The notes under the pieces: generated by a model | What the model was told of the DNA's origin: nothing | Databases searched by the model: none | Seen by the model: only the letters and a program-made list of their open reading frames with translations | Position numbers and translations under genes: made by a program | Source of the DNA: Parvularcula sp038749595 | Lineage (GTDB): Bacteria; Pseudomonadota; Alphaproteobacteria; Caulobacterales; Parvularculaceae | Assembly: GCA_038749595.1 (NCBI GenBank) | Contig: JBCDHW010000001.1 | Span: forward strand, 124,001 to 188,000 | Reading direction: 5' to 3' | DNA: 64,000 nt | Shown here: one piece after another, positions 32,141 through 40,459 of the stretch | How positions within the stretch are numbered: position 1 is the stretch's first letter | Layout of the letters: the number at the start of each line of letters is the position of its first letter

Positions 32141-32902
32141 TTAGGCGCCTTGTTTGGGAGGCTGAGGCCGGGCGAAGACCCAGGTTTTGGCATTCGAAAG
32201 GCTGGGCTCGAATTTGTAGCCTGCCGTGTTGAAGTCCTTGAGGCCTTCGGGATCATCGATCCGCTGGTCGACCGCGAAACGGGCCATCATCCCGCGGGCG
32301 GCTTTGGCGAAAAAGCCGAGGACGCGGTGCTTGCCATCCTTCTCTTCCTTGAACTGGCAGGTGATGACGGGGTTGTTGAGGCCTTGAACGGATTTGAAGT
32401 ACTCGTTGGACGCGCAATTGATCAGCGGCGCGTCGCCCAGTTCCTCGTTCAGCAGCTTGCCGATCCGGTCGCCCCAAAAGTCATAGAGCGTCTCGCCGCG
32501 GCGGGTCTTGAGGCTGGTGCCCATCTCCAGACGGTACGGCTCAATCTCATCGAGGGGGCGGAGGAGGCCGTAGAGGCCTGAGAGGATCCGCACCCGGTCC
32601 TGCGCCGCCGCGAGGCCCTTTGCGTCGAGGCTCGAAGCATCAAAGCCGCGATAGACATCGCCGTTGAAGGCCAAGATCGCTTGCTTCTTCGACTGCGTGC
32701 CGAATGCCTTGTAGCGCTCGGCATTCAGGGTGGAGAGGTTGTCCGACAGGCTCATCAGCGCGGCGAGCTTGGACGGCGTCTTCTTGCGCAGGGTCTCGAT
32801 CAGCTTGCCGGTGTCATCGGCCAAGCGCGGCTCCGTCTTCGTGAGGCGCCCATCGGCAGGCTCGAAGTTCAGGTTCTTGGCGGGCGAGAGGACGATCAGC
32901 AT
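32141..32902 (-). CDS. yaaA: Peroxide stress protein YaaA
   Basis: A 253-residue member of the YaaA/DUF328 family, of normal length. Characteristic stretches include MLIVLSPAKNLNFEP at the start, MSLSDNLSTLNAERYKAF, AILAFNGDVYRGFDA and RILSGLYGLLRPLDEIEPYRLEMG. In E. coli YaaA lowers free iron during hydrogen-peroxide stress and binds DNA. It appears as a single gene; the upstream and downstream gaps are short and hold no clear promoter or terminator that I can name. Confidence 0.95.
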   Translation of the reverse strand: MLIVLSPAKNLNFEPADGRLTKTEPRLADDTGKLIETLRKKTPSKLAALMSLSDNLSTLNAERYKAFGTQSKKQAILAFNGDVYRGFDASSLDAKGLAAAQDRVRILSGLYGLLRPLDEIEPYRLEMGTSLKTRRGETLYDFWGDRIGKLLNEELGDAPLINCASNEYFKSVQGLNNPVITCQFKEEKDGKHRVLGFFAKAARGMMARFAVDQRIDDPEGLKDFNTAGYKFEPSLSNAKTWVFARPQPPKQGA

Positions 32903-32978
32903 ACTGTCGACATAGGGCGAAGCGGCGCGAGTCGATAGGGGGCGGGTTGTCTCGACCGGGCCCGGCCGAGCGCTGCTG

Positions 32979-33446
32979 TTAGGGCGCGGTGATGATGTGG
33001 GCGATCATGGTCGTCCCTTCGAAGACAGCGCGGTCTTCCACGACATTCTCGGCGACAAAGACAAAGTCGAAAACTTGGTCGTCATCGACGTCTTCGTGGA
33101 GCATGACGAGGAAGGGTTGGCCCGGGGAGATCCCCGCTTCGACGCTGACGGCGACGTCTTCTGACGTGCCCTTCGGCACGTAGGTTGCGCCGACATAGGT
33201 TTGGCCGTCGGGGCGTCCGTCCTTGAAGGCGTGCAAGACGAGCCAGCTGTTCGCGGCAGCGGTCACCGATGGGACGATCAGCGCATTGCCGCTGCGCCGA
33301 AGGCCTTCGGTCTCGATGGCGTTGGCCTCACCGTTGCCCAGCGTCACGTCCGCAGCAGCAGGCGCGGCTGTCGTCTCCGCGACCGGCTCGACTGCGGCGC
33401 AGGCCGCGGCAACCATCAGCACACCGCCTAAACTCAGAAACCGCAT
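32979..33446 (-). CDS. Lipoprotein with DUF7282-like domain
   Basis: A 155-residue lipoprotein with lipobox V-A-A-A-C (Cys16). The mature part has a repeated-strand pattern: W-L-V-L-H-A-F-K-D-G, then YVGATYVPKGTSEDVAV, L-H-E-D-V-D-D-D, F-D-F-V-F-V and AVFEGTTMIAH. The L-H-x-D-x-D-D-D-x-x-F-D-F block resembles the DUF7282 domain known from surface proteins of haloarchaea and some bacteria. The acidic loop may bind a cation such as calcium. Function unknown. Confidence 0.68.
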   Translation of the reverse strand: MRFLSLGGVLMVAAACAAVEPVAETTAAPAAADVTLGNGEANAIETEGLRRSGNALIVPSVTAAANSWLVLHAFKDGRPDGQTYVGATYVPKGTSEDVAVSVEAGISPGQPFLVMLHEDVDDDQVFDFVFVAENVVEDRAVFEGTTMIAHIITAP

Positions 33447-33497
33447 GCTTTGCCTCTCATTGTTTCCTGGCGCTGTTCGCTCGTGAGGCGAGACCGC

Positions 33498-34910
33498 TCA
33501 TACGTTCAACAGCTTGCCGGGGTTCATCAGGTTCTTTGGGTCGATCTGGCGTTTGATCGTCCGCATGAGGTCCATTTGCACGGGGTCCATGCGCTCGGCC
33601 AGCTCGTCGCGTTTGAGTTGCCCGATGCCGTGCTCGGCGGAGATCGATCCGTTATGGGCGAGGGCGACGTCGTGGACCCGCCGCTCATAGACGGGCATGT
33701 CGGCGGCGAAGGCTTTGTGATCACCGCCGACGGGGCCAAGAATGTCGTAATGGATGTTGCCGTCACCAAGGTGCCCGAAGGCAATGATCCGTGCACCCGG
33801 TTCTTTCGCAAGCACAGCCTCCTCAGCATCGCGGAGAAAGGCGGGGATGTCGGCGATCGGTACACTGACGTCGCACTTGACGCAGGGCGCGCCGTCTTTC
33901 TTCATCGCTTCGGTGGCGGCGTGGCGGAGGTGCCACAGGCTCTCGGCTTGCTTGCTGTCCGCCGCGATGGTGCCGTCTATGACGATCTCTTGCTCGAACG
34001 CAGTCTCAAGGACCCGCTCGACCATCGTCCGTAGGCGGTCTTTCTCGCCCGATGCGAATTCGCAGAGGACGTAGAACGGTGCGCGCTCATCCAGTGGGCG
34101 TTTATACTCTGGGAACTTCTCAAGCACGAGCTCCAGCATCGGCCCGCTCATCACCTCGAAGCAGCCGAGCTGCCCCCCCGAGCGTTCTTGGGCGAGGGAC
34201 AGAAGCTGCACAGCCGCGTCGGCGGAGGGCATCGCGAGGAGCGCCGTCACTTGATCATTCGGACGCGGATAAAGCTTCAGCACCGCCGCTGTGATGATGC
34301 CGAGCGTGCCTTCGCCGCCCATAAAGAGGTGCTTGAGGTCGTAGCCGACATTGTTCTTCCGCAAGGCGTTGAGGCCGTTCATGATGCGGCCGTCGGGCAG
34401 CACCGCTTCAATGCCGAGAACCAGGTCCCGGGCATTGCCGTAGCGCAGGACGTGGATCCCGCCTGCATTGGTGCTCAGCACACCGCCGATATTGGCCGTG
34501 CCCTCAGCGCCGATCGACAGGGGGAAGAGCCGGTCTGCTTTTTCCGCTTCAAGCTGCGCTTCCAGAAGGGTCACGCCGGCGTCGAGGGTCATCGTGAAGC
34601 CTTCGGGCGAGACAGCGCGGACCTGGCGCATTCTCTTGGTGCTGATGATCACCTCGCCGCGGGCTGCGCCGCCGCCCACGAGCCCGGTGTTGCCGCCTTG
34701 GGGGACGATGGCGATGTCGCGGGCGTAGGCCTCCGCCATGATCCGCGACAGCTCTTCGGTGCTCCCCGGCGCCAAGATCAGCGGTGTTTGCCCAGGCCAG
34801 CGGCCGCGCCATTCCTCAAGGTGCGGCTGGTGCGCATCCTCCGGAACGATCGCTTCGGGGGTCGCCGCTGCACGCAACGCTGCGAGGGGTTCGTCGTCAT
34901 CGTACGCCAT
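33498..34910 (-). CDS. FAD-linked D-2-hydroxyacid dehydrogenase (D-2-hydroxyglutarate/D-lactate type)
   Basis: A 470-residue flavoprotein of the GlcD/D2HGDH group from the ATG at 34910; a longer start at 34958 adds 16 residues without support. FAD-binding PCMH residues include IVPQGGNTGLVGGG near 75-88 and PLSIGAEGTANIGG near 140. The C-terminal substrate domain has HLGDGNIHY and EHGIG, where the metal and 2-hydroxyacid bind, and N-N-V-G-Y-D-L-K near 205. It oxidises D-2-hydroxyglutarate or D-lactate and passes electrons to an acceptor such as ETF or quinone; the choice cannot be settled by eye. Confidence 0.88.
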   Translation of the reverse strand: MAYDDDEPLAALRAAATPEAIVPEDAHQPHLEEWRGRWPGQTPLILAPGSTEELSRIMAEAYARDIAIVPQGGNTGLVGGGAARGEVIISTKRMRQVRAVSPEGFTMTLDAGVTLLEAQLEAEKADRLFPLSIGAEGTANIGGVLSTNAGGIHVLRYGNARDLVLGIEAVLPDGRIMNGLNALRKNNVGYDLKHLFMGGEGTLGIITAAVLKLYPRPNDQVTALLAMPSADAAVQLLSLAQERSGGQLGCFEVMSGPMLELVLEKFPEYKRPLDERAPFYVLCEFASGEKDRLRTMVERVLETAFEQEIVIDGTIAADSKQAESLWHLRHAATEAMKKDGAPCVKCDVSVPIADIPAFLRDAEEAVLAKEPGARIIAFGHLGDGNIHYDILGPVGGDHKAFAADMPVYERRVHDVALAHNGSISAEHGIGQLKRDELAERMDPVQMDLMRTIKRQIDPKNLMNPGKLLNV

Positions 34911-34967
34911 GCTCGCTATGTGCAGACGGGCGCGCGGGCGTGCAAGCGTCTGCGGCATCGCCGCGGG

Positions 34968-35711
34968 TTAGCCGAAGACGCGGCGCAGGATCTCGCTGGA
35001 GCGCTTCACCGCGTTCTCACGGATGGCGGCTTCTTCGCGGCCGATATAGGTGAAGAGGCCGTTGAGGCCGCCGCGGACGCCGTGGTCGATGAGGTTCTGC
35101 TTACCGTCGGAGGCCAGCCGAGGCGCAAGGGGAATGCTGCTGAGGCGGGCCGAGAGGTCGTCGTAAGTCTTGATCGCGCCGGTCTGTTGTAGGGCTGTGG
35201 TCATGACCGGCCTGAACAAGTTCGTGAGCGCGGGCGTCGTCTGGCGGCGGAAATAGTCTGTCGCCGATGTCGGGCCACCATTGACGATGCCGAGGGCGTC
35301 GGCGATCGACAATTGTCTGACGGCGTTGGTGAAAATCGACCGCGCTTGGGGCGCGGCGGTCTCCGCTCCGCGGTTGAGCTGGAGCCTCAGGTCATCGAGT
35401 GGGCCCGAGAGGCCGAACCGGCTGAGGTTGGAACGGAGGTCCTCCAGCTGGTCGGGCAGGGCGATGCGGATCAGCTGGTCGGCGAAAAAGCCGTCGGTGC
35501 GGCCCACGCGAGTGATGGCCGAGCCGATCCCTTGGTCGAGCGCAGCACGGATGCCTGCTGCTGCGTCCGCAGAGGTCAGGCCGCCGGCTGTTGCTGAACC
35601 GCTGAGGACTTCGCCGAGGGCTTGATTGAGCTCTTCTGTGGTGCAGGCCGCCAGGAGGCTGGCTGGCAAAAGCGCGAGGAGGCGGCGGCGATCGGGCATG
35701 GAAGCGGTCAT
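34968..35711 (-). CDS. DUF4197-family lipoprotein
   Basis: A 247-residue protein from the ATG at 35711 (alternatives at 35789 and 35699); this start follows an AGGGA ribosome site. After RRRLLALLPASLLAAC the lipobox cysteine begins the mature protein. The remainder follows the DUF4197 pattern of helices: AAGIRAALDQGIGSAITRVG, YFRRQTTPALTNLFRPVMTTAL and GVRGGLNGLFTYIGREEAAIRE. Family members are periplasmic proteins without a known function. It diverges from the M14-like secreted gene across about 107 bases. Confidence 0.82.
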   Translation of the reverse strand: MTASMPDRRRLLALLPASLLAACTTEELNQALGEVLSGSATAGGLTSADAAAGIRAALDQGIGSAITRVGRTDGFFADQLIRIALPDQLEDLRSNLSRFGLSGPLDDLRLQLNRGAETAAPQARSIFTNAVRQLSIADALGIVNGGPTSATDYFRRQTTPALTNLFRPVMTTALQQTGAIKTYDDLSARLSSIPLAPRLASDGKQNLIDHGVRGGLNGLFTYIGREEAAIRENAVKRSSEILRRVFG

Positions 35712-35818
35712 TGTGGCGGTCCCTAACAGCGTGCGCTGTGCATGGCTGGAGCCGCGTGGGATGTCGAGCGCTTGGTTCACCGTTGACATTTTGTGGTTGC
35801 GGTGCGGAGACTTAAGCC

Positions 35819-36766
35819 ATGGTGGGTGTTTTCGGGCGGTGGGTTTTGGCCTTCGTGTGGGCTGGTTTGGCGATGCTGGTCAGTGGCGCGCAGGCGGAGC
35901 TGTGTGCACCCACCGATGCTGACTTAGCGGCGCTTGCCGACCGGGACTTCCGCCGTCTGCCTGCGGAGGAACGGGCGCTTCTCGATCGTCTGTGTCTTGA
36001 GGAGTCGACGGTCACCGTGGGTGGTGAAGGGATTGGCATCACCACTCTGCGGCATGAAACGCGCGAAGCGGACACGCTGTTCGTGGCGCTGCACGATGAT
36101 GAACAGGAGGCGACGCGCGCCTTGATCTGGGCGTTGTGGACGTTCGGCGGGCGCGGGATTTTGGTGGAGGTCGACGAGAGGCGTTATCTCCGATCGGCGT
36201 GCCCGCCCGATTATGCCGAGTGTGATCCGAACCGGATCTTTGGGCGCCGCGGCTTTTCAGCGTATACGGACGTCTTTCGCAAAGCGTTCAAGAACGTGCC
36301 GCGCATCGTTTCTCTGCACACCAACCGTCCGAGCGGTCTTTTTGATCTGAATACGGTCCTTTCCACCGGCATTTGCGACGCTGGTGATGACCCCGATATT
36401 TTCGTTCTGACAGGCGAGATGCAGCCGGGCGCGACGATGTCGTGTGGGCGCGGGGAGCTGAAGACCCTTACGGATCGGGGGTTGAATGCGGCTTATCTTC
36501 TGTTTGATCCGGTGGACGATCCTGAAAAAAGCTGTCGCCTCGGATGTGATCTCCAAACCTATGCGACGCGCAATTTGGGCAAGGTTTACTATAACTTAGA
36601 GGGTGAGCGCGGTGACGGTGTCGAGAAGGCCCGGCGTCAGCTTTGCGCTGTTCTCGATCCGTCCGGCGAGAATTATCCGTGCACACCTTATATCGGTGAA
36701 ACTGAAAAAAATTTCCAGCCGCTGGTTACGGACGCGGCGCCGCTGCGCGCCGAAGGCGATCGTTGA
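35819..36766 (+). CDS. Secreted protein with possible M14-like zinc site
   Basis: A 315-residue protein with a signal peptide ending near A-Q-A (residue 26). A segment L-F-V-A-L-H-D-D-E (His near 91 and Glu three residues later) followed by E-V-D-E-R-R-Y and a D-P-N-R-I-F-G motif (near 135-141) resembles the H-x-x-E zinc ligands and D-P-N-R of M14-like carboxypeptidases and related amidohydrolases. Six or more cysteines suggest disulfides in the periplasm. Its function is not established. The 3' end overlaps the convergent sua5 gene by 41 bases, an unusually long tail overlap. Confidence 0.68.
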   Translation: MVGVFGRWVLAFVWAGLAMLVSGAQAELCAPTDADLAALADRDFRRLPAEERALLDRLCLEESTVTVGGEGIGITTLRHETREADTLFVALHDDEQEATRALIWALWTFGGRGILVEVDERRYLRSACPPDYAECDPNRIFGRRGFSAYTDVFRKAFKNVPRIVSLHTNRPSGLFDLNTVLSTGICDAGDDPDIFVLTGEMQPGATMSCGRGELKTLTDRGLNAAYLLFDPVDDPEKSCRLGCDLQTYATRNLGKVYYNLEGERGDGVEKARRQLCAVLDPSGENYPCTPYIGETEKNFQPLVTDAAPLRAEGDR

Positions 36767-37640
36767 TCGCGGCGCCAAGGCCGGTCTCGGGGATGGGCGC
36801 GACAGCGATCGGCTTTCCGTAGGCGTCGAGCGTGCGCAGGTGACCGAAGAGGTTGGCGGCGGCTTCTTCGAGTGATCCGTCTACAGAAAGATCAAGAGTC
36901 GCGCCTGGGGTGCCGCCAAAGCCGAGGAGCACTTCGCCAGGCTCAGCCGACGGCGCGTTGAGGCGCAGCATCGCGCTCGGCGCATAGTGGCTCGTCATCA
37001 TTCCTGGCGCTTCAATTCCGCCGCCGGGCTCCGCCAACGGATGGCCGAGCACCGCTTCGATCTTGTGTGCTGGGATAGCCCCCGGGCGGAGGAGGGTCGG
37101 GCGGCTTTTCGCCAGGCTGACGATCGTGCTTTCGATGCCGGCCGAGCAGGGGCCGCCATCGAGGACGGGGACCGCGTCGCCGAATTCGTCGATGACGTGC
37201 GCCGCTGTGGTTGGGCTGAGCCTGCCCGAGCGGTTGGCCGAGGGCGCCACGAGCGGCGCGCCGACCTCGGCGATCACCTCACGCATCAGCGGATGGGCGG
37301 GAACGCGGACGGCCAAGGTTGGAAGGCCTGCGCCTGCGAGATCGGCCACCGACGCCGCCTCCTGCTTTTCGAGAACGATCGTGAGGGGGCCTGGCCAGAA
37401 CATTTCAGCGAGCCGCCGCGCGCATTGGTCGAGGGCGACCACGGCGCTGGCCTCATCCAGGGAGGCGCAGTGGACGATGAGCGGGTTGAACTGGGGTCGG
37501 CCCTTGGTCGCGTAGACCCTGGCCACCGCCTCACCGTCGCTGGCGAGCGCCGCGAGGCCGTAGACCGTCTCGGTCGGGAGGGCGCAGACCTGGCCGTCGC
37601 GGAGGAGCGCTGCGGCTTCGCGCGGGGTCGTTATACGCAT
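36726..37640 (-). CDS. sua5: L-threonylcarbamoyladenylate synthase, Sua5 two-domain type
   Basis: A 304-residue protein with the YrdC fold first (residues 1-200: ALPTETVYGLAALA, KGRPQFNPLIVH, GPLTIVL, PSANRSGRLSPTTA) and a C-terminal Sua5 domain (PGMMTSHYAPSA linker, then about 90 residues). It makes threonylcarbamoyl-AMP from threonine, bicarbonate and ATP for the t6A modification at position 37 of tRNAs that read ANN codons. Length and motifs are standard. It diverges from the acyl-CoA dehydrogenase gene over a 221-bp gap (37641-37861) with no feature that I can support. Confidence 0.95.
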   Translation of the reverse strand: MRITTPREAAALLRDGQVCALPTETVYGLAALASDGEAVARVYATKGRPQFNPLIVHCASLDEASAVVALDQCARRLAEMFWPGPLTIVLEKQEAASVADLAGAGLPTLAVRVPAHPLMREVIAEVGAPLVAPSANRSGRLSPTTAAHVIDEFGDAVPVLDGGPCSAGIESTIVSLAKSRPTLLRPGAIPAHKIEAVLGHPLAEPGGGIEAPGMMTSHYAPSAMLRLNAPSAEPGEVLLGFGGTPGATLDLSVDGSLEEAAANLFGHLRTLDAYGKPIAVAPIPETGLGAAINDRLRRAAAPRP

Positions 37641-37861
37641 CTGCAGCTCCGATCGGCGTCACGATGTCTTCTGCGGGAGCGCCTATCAGGTCGTCCTTCG
37701 GAGTAGAAGCCGCCGTCGACCGTCCCTTTGGGAGCGCTGGTGCGGGGTTTGCACCACGGGCGCGTAACAGATTGCTGCTTCTCGTCACTTTGCGTCTTTT
37801 GACCGATTGCCCCATGAGGGCGGCAACGAGAACACCAGTTTTTTGGGAGAAGGCCAGCGTT

Positions 37862-39661
37862 ATGACCTACCAAACCCCTGTTCGGGATATGCAATTCCTG
37901 CTCAACACAGCCGCCAACTTTGATGCCGTGCGGGCCACCGGCGCCTTCGAAGACCTGTCGGACGACTTCATCGAGGCGATCCTCGGCGAAGCGGGCAAGT
38001 TCGCCAACGACGTGCTGGCCCCGCTGAACTGGGAGTCGGACCAGAACGGTGCACGGCTGGAGAACGGGAAGGTCTTCACCTCGCCTGGCTTTAAAGAGGC
38101 CTATGGTCAGTACGTCGAGGCGGGCTGGAACTCCGTCGCGTTCCCTGAGGATTGGGGCGGGCAGAACCTGCCGAACGCCATCGCGATTGCCGTCTGCGAT
38201 GCGATGCAAGGCGGCTGCATAAGCTTTGCCATGGGCACGATGCTGACCACTGCCGCGGTCAAGGCGCTGCTTAATCACGGTACGGATGAACAGAAGCGGC
38301 TGTTCCTTGAGAAGCTGGTCACGGCGGAGTGGTCGGGCACGATGAACCTGTCCGAGCCGCAGTCGGGCTCAGACCTCTCGACCATCAAGACTAAGGCCGA
38401 GCCGGTTGGCGACGGTACCTACAAGATCAAGGGCCAGAAGATCTGGATCTCTTACGGCGACCACGACATGGCGGACAACATCGTCCACTTGGTCCTCGCG
38501 AGGCTGCCCGATGCACCGGAGGGGACCCGCGGCATCTCGATGTTCCTTGTGCCGAAGTTCCGTGTGGATGCCGAAGGCAACATTGGCCAGCAGAACGATG
38601 TGAAAATCGTCGGTATCGAAGAGAAGTTGGGCCAGCACGGCTCGCCGACCTGTGTGATGTCGTTCGGTGACAATGATGAGTGCCTCGGAACCCTGGTGGG
38701 TACGGAGAATGAAGGCCTCAAGAACATGTTCGTGATGATGAACGCGGCCCGCATCGATGTTGGGATGCAAGCCGCCAGCGTCGCTGAGGCCTCGTTCCAA
38801 AAGGCGCTTGCCTACGCCCAAGACCGGACCCAAGGCCGCGCGTTTGGCGTGAAGTCTGGCCCGACCATCCCGATTTGGCAGCACCCGGACGTTCGCCGCC
38901 AGCTCTACACGATGAAGGCCCTGACCGACGCGAGCCGCGCGATTTGTTACGCAAATATGGTGGCTTACGACGTTGCGCGGCGTTCCGGCGATCCCGAGAC
39001 CAAGCAGGCCGCGAAGGAGCGGGAGGAGCTTCTCACCCCGATCTCGAAGGCGTTCGCGTCAGAGCGGGCGCTGGAGACCACGAACATCGGCATCCAAATT
39101 CACGGCGGCATGGGCTTCGTGGAAGAGACGGGTGCCGCGCAATTCTTCCGTGATGTGAGGATCTGCACGATCTACGAAGGCACCAACGGGATCCAGGGCA
39201 TGGATCTCGTTGGCCGCAAGCTCGGCATGGGTGCGGGCAAGCTTGCCTACGACTTCATCGCCGAAGTCGAGGAGAACGCTGGTCGCCTCCAGGCGTCGAG
39301 CAACGCTGATCTCGCGCGGGCTGGCAAACGGTTGAGCCTCGAGGCCAAGCTGCTCCGTCAGAACACGGAGTGGATGGTCGCCGCGATGGCCGAGGACCCG
39401 AACAAAGGCCTCGGCGGCGCGACCCCGTTCCTTGAGCAGTTCGGCTATGTCACCGGCGGGCACTACCTCCTCCTCTCCGCGCTCGCGGCGGAAGAGATGA
39501 AGGCGAACGGTTCCGCCCAAGCGGATTACCTCAGCAGCCGGATCAAATTGGCGTCGTTCTACGCCGACCACCTGCTGCCCCGCGCCAGCGGCTTCGCTCC
39601 CGCGGTCACCGCCGGTGCTGAGCCCATCGCGGAGATCGATCCGGCGCTTTTGTCGGCCTAG
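37862..39661 (+). CDS. Acyl-CoA dehydrogenase, 600-residue DmdC-like type
   Basis: A 599-residue flavoprotein from the ATG at 37862, preceded by GGGAGAAGG; the open frame continues upstream but without support. It follows the long ACAD form, with N-terminal AcylCoA_DH_N, middle domain (MNLSEPQSGSDLSTIKTKAE), C-terminal helical domain with ICTIYEGTNGIQGMDL and an extra C-terminal extension. The catalytic glutamate lies in that Y-E-G-T-N region. DmdC-like members oxidise 3-methylmercaptopropionyl-CoA in DMSP breakdown, but others act on general acyl-CoA; substrate is open. Confidence 0.92.
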   Translation: MTYQTPVRDMQFLLNTAANFDAVRATGAFEDLSDDFIEAILGEAGKFANDVLAPLNWESDQNGARLENGKVFTSPGFKEAYGQYVEAGWNSVAFPEDWGGQNLPNAIAIAVCDAMQGGCISFAMGTMLTTAAVKALLNHGTDEQKRLFLEKLVTAEWSGTMNLSEPQSGSDLSTIKTKAEPVGDGTYKIKGQKIWISYGDHDMADNIVHLVLARLPDAPEGTRGISMFLVPKFRVDAEGNIGQQNDVKIVGIEEKLGQHGSPTCVMSFGDNDECLGTLVGTENEGLKNMFVMMNAARIDVGMQAASVAEASFQKALAYAQDRTQGRAFGVKSGPTIPIWQHPDVRRQLYTMKALTDASRAICYANMVAYDVARRSGDPETKQAAKEREELLTPISKAFASERALETTNIGIQIHGGMGFVEETGAAQFFRDVRICTIYEGTNGIQGMDLVGRKLGMGAGKLAYDFIAEVEENAGRLQASSNADLARAGKRLSLEAKLLRQNTEWMVAAMAEDPNKGLGGATPFLEQFGYVTGGHYLLLSALAAEEMKANGSAQADYLSSRIKLASFYADHLLPRASGFAPAVTAGAEPIAEIDPALLSA

Positions 39662-39678
39662 GGAGCAAATCGGAGGGC

Positions 39679-40368
39679 CTAGAGTGTTCGAGCGCTCAGG
39701 CCTTCCCGGATCTCCGCCAGAGAGCGTTTTTGCAGCCCGCTGCTGTCGAAATTGCCCGGCGCCAGCCACGCCTCCATCGCCGCTTTCACAAGTGGCCATT
39801 CGCTGTTGATGATCGAATACCAGTGGGTGTCACGGTTCTTGCCTTTCAGCCACATGTCCTGGCGAAAGACACCTTCAGGTTGGAAGCCGAGGCGTATGGC
39901 AGCACGCCTCGAGCGCTCGTTCAGCCCATGGGTCTTCCACTCGCACCGCCGATAGCCGAGCGTGTCGAAGAGGTGGCTCGCCATCAGATAGATCACCTCG
40001 GTGGCAGCGGCGGTCCTTTGAAGTTGGGCCGAGAAGAGAATCGAGCCGAGCTCCGCACTGCCATCGTGCGGGCGGATGCGCAGGAAACTAGCCATGCCGA
40101 CCGGCGTGTGATCACGGGTCAGGATCGCCATGACTTGGCGATCAGGGAGCGCGTTCGAATTTGATAGGTGGGCCTTGAGCTCCTCAGGAGAGCTAGGCGC
40201 GTCGGTGGTCATGAATTCCCACTGGTCCTCCGGTTCCCGCGCGAGCACCTCGCAAAGGGCTTCGCCGGGGTTCGGGAGTGCGAATGGCACAAGCTCAACG
40301 GACTGCCCGATGAGTCGGGTGGTGCCCGGGAGCGGTTCGAGCGTGGGGGCCCAAATTGTGTTGGTCAT
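39679..40368 (-). CDS. GNAT-family N-acetyltransferase, RimJ/RimL-like
   Basis: A 229-residue protein from the ATG at 40368; longer starts overlap the divergent lolC gene. It resembles the RimJ/RimL acetyltransferase group: VGMASFLRIRPHDGSAELGSILFSAQLQRTAAATEVIYLMASHLFD is present in segments, then L-G-Y-R-R-C-E-W-K-T, N-E-R-S-R-R-A-A-I-R-L-G-F, and EGVFRQDMWLKGKNRDTHWYSI. The target, such as the N-terminus of a ribosomal protein or an amino acid, is unknown. It runs convergent with the acyl-CoA dehydrogenase gene. Confidence 0.88.
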   Translation of the reverse strand: MTNTIWAPTLEPLPGTTRLIGQSVELVPFALPNPGEALCEVLAREPEDQWEFMTTDAPSSPEELKAHLSNSNALPDRQVMAILTRDHTPVGMASFLRIRPHDGSAELGSILFSAQLQRTAAATEVIYLMASHLFDTLGYRRCEWKTHGLNERSRRAAIRLGFQPEGVFRQDMWLKGKNRDTHWYSIINSEWPLVKAAMEAWLAPGNFDSSGLQKRSLAEIREGLSARTL

Positions 40369-40459
40369 ATTGCCCCTCGATAAAGCGTAACGCGCGATGT
40401 GCTTTACGCCCCTCGCGGACTTTGCCAAACCCGCGCGACTTCGCTGGGGCGCTTGCACG

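Noticed and set aside
37641..37861. Possible coding extension upstream of the acyl-CoA dehydrogenase
   Set aside because: The frame stays open but the ATG at 37862 has the ribosome site and matches the family's N-terminus.
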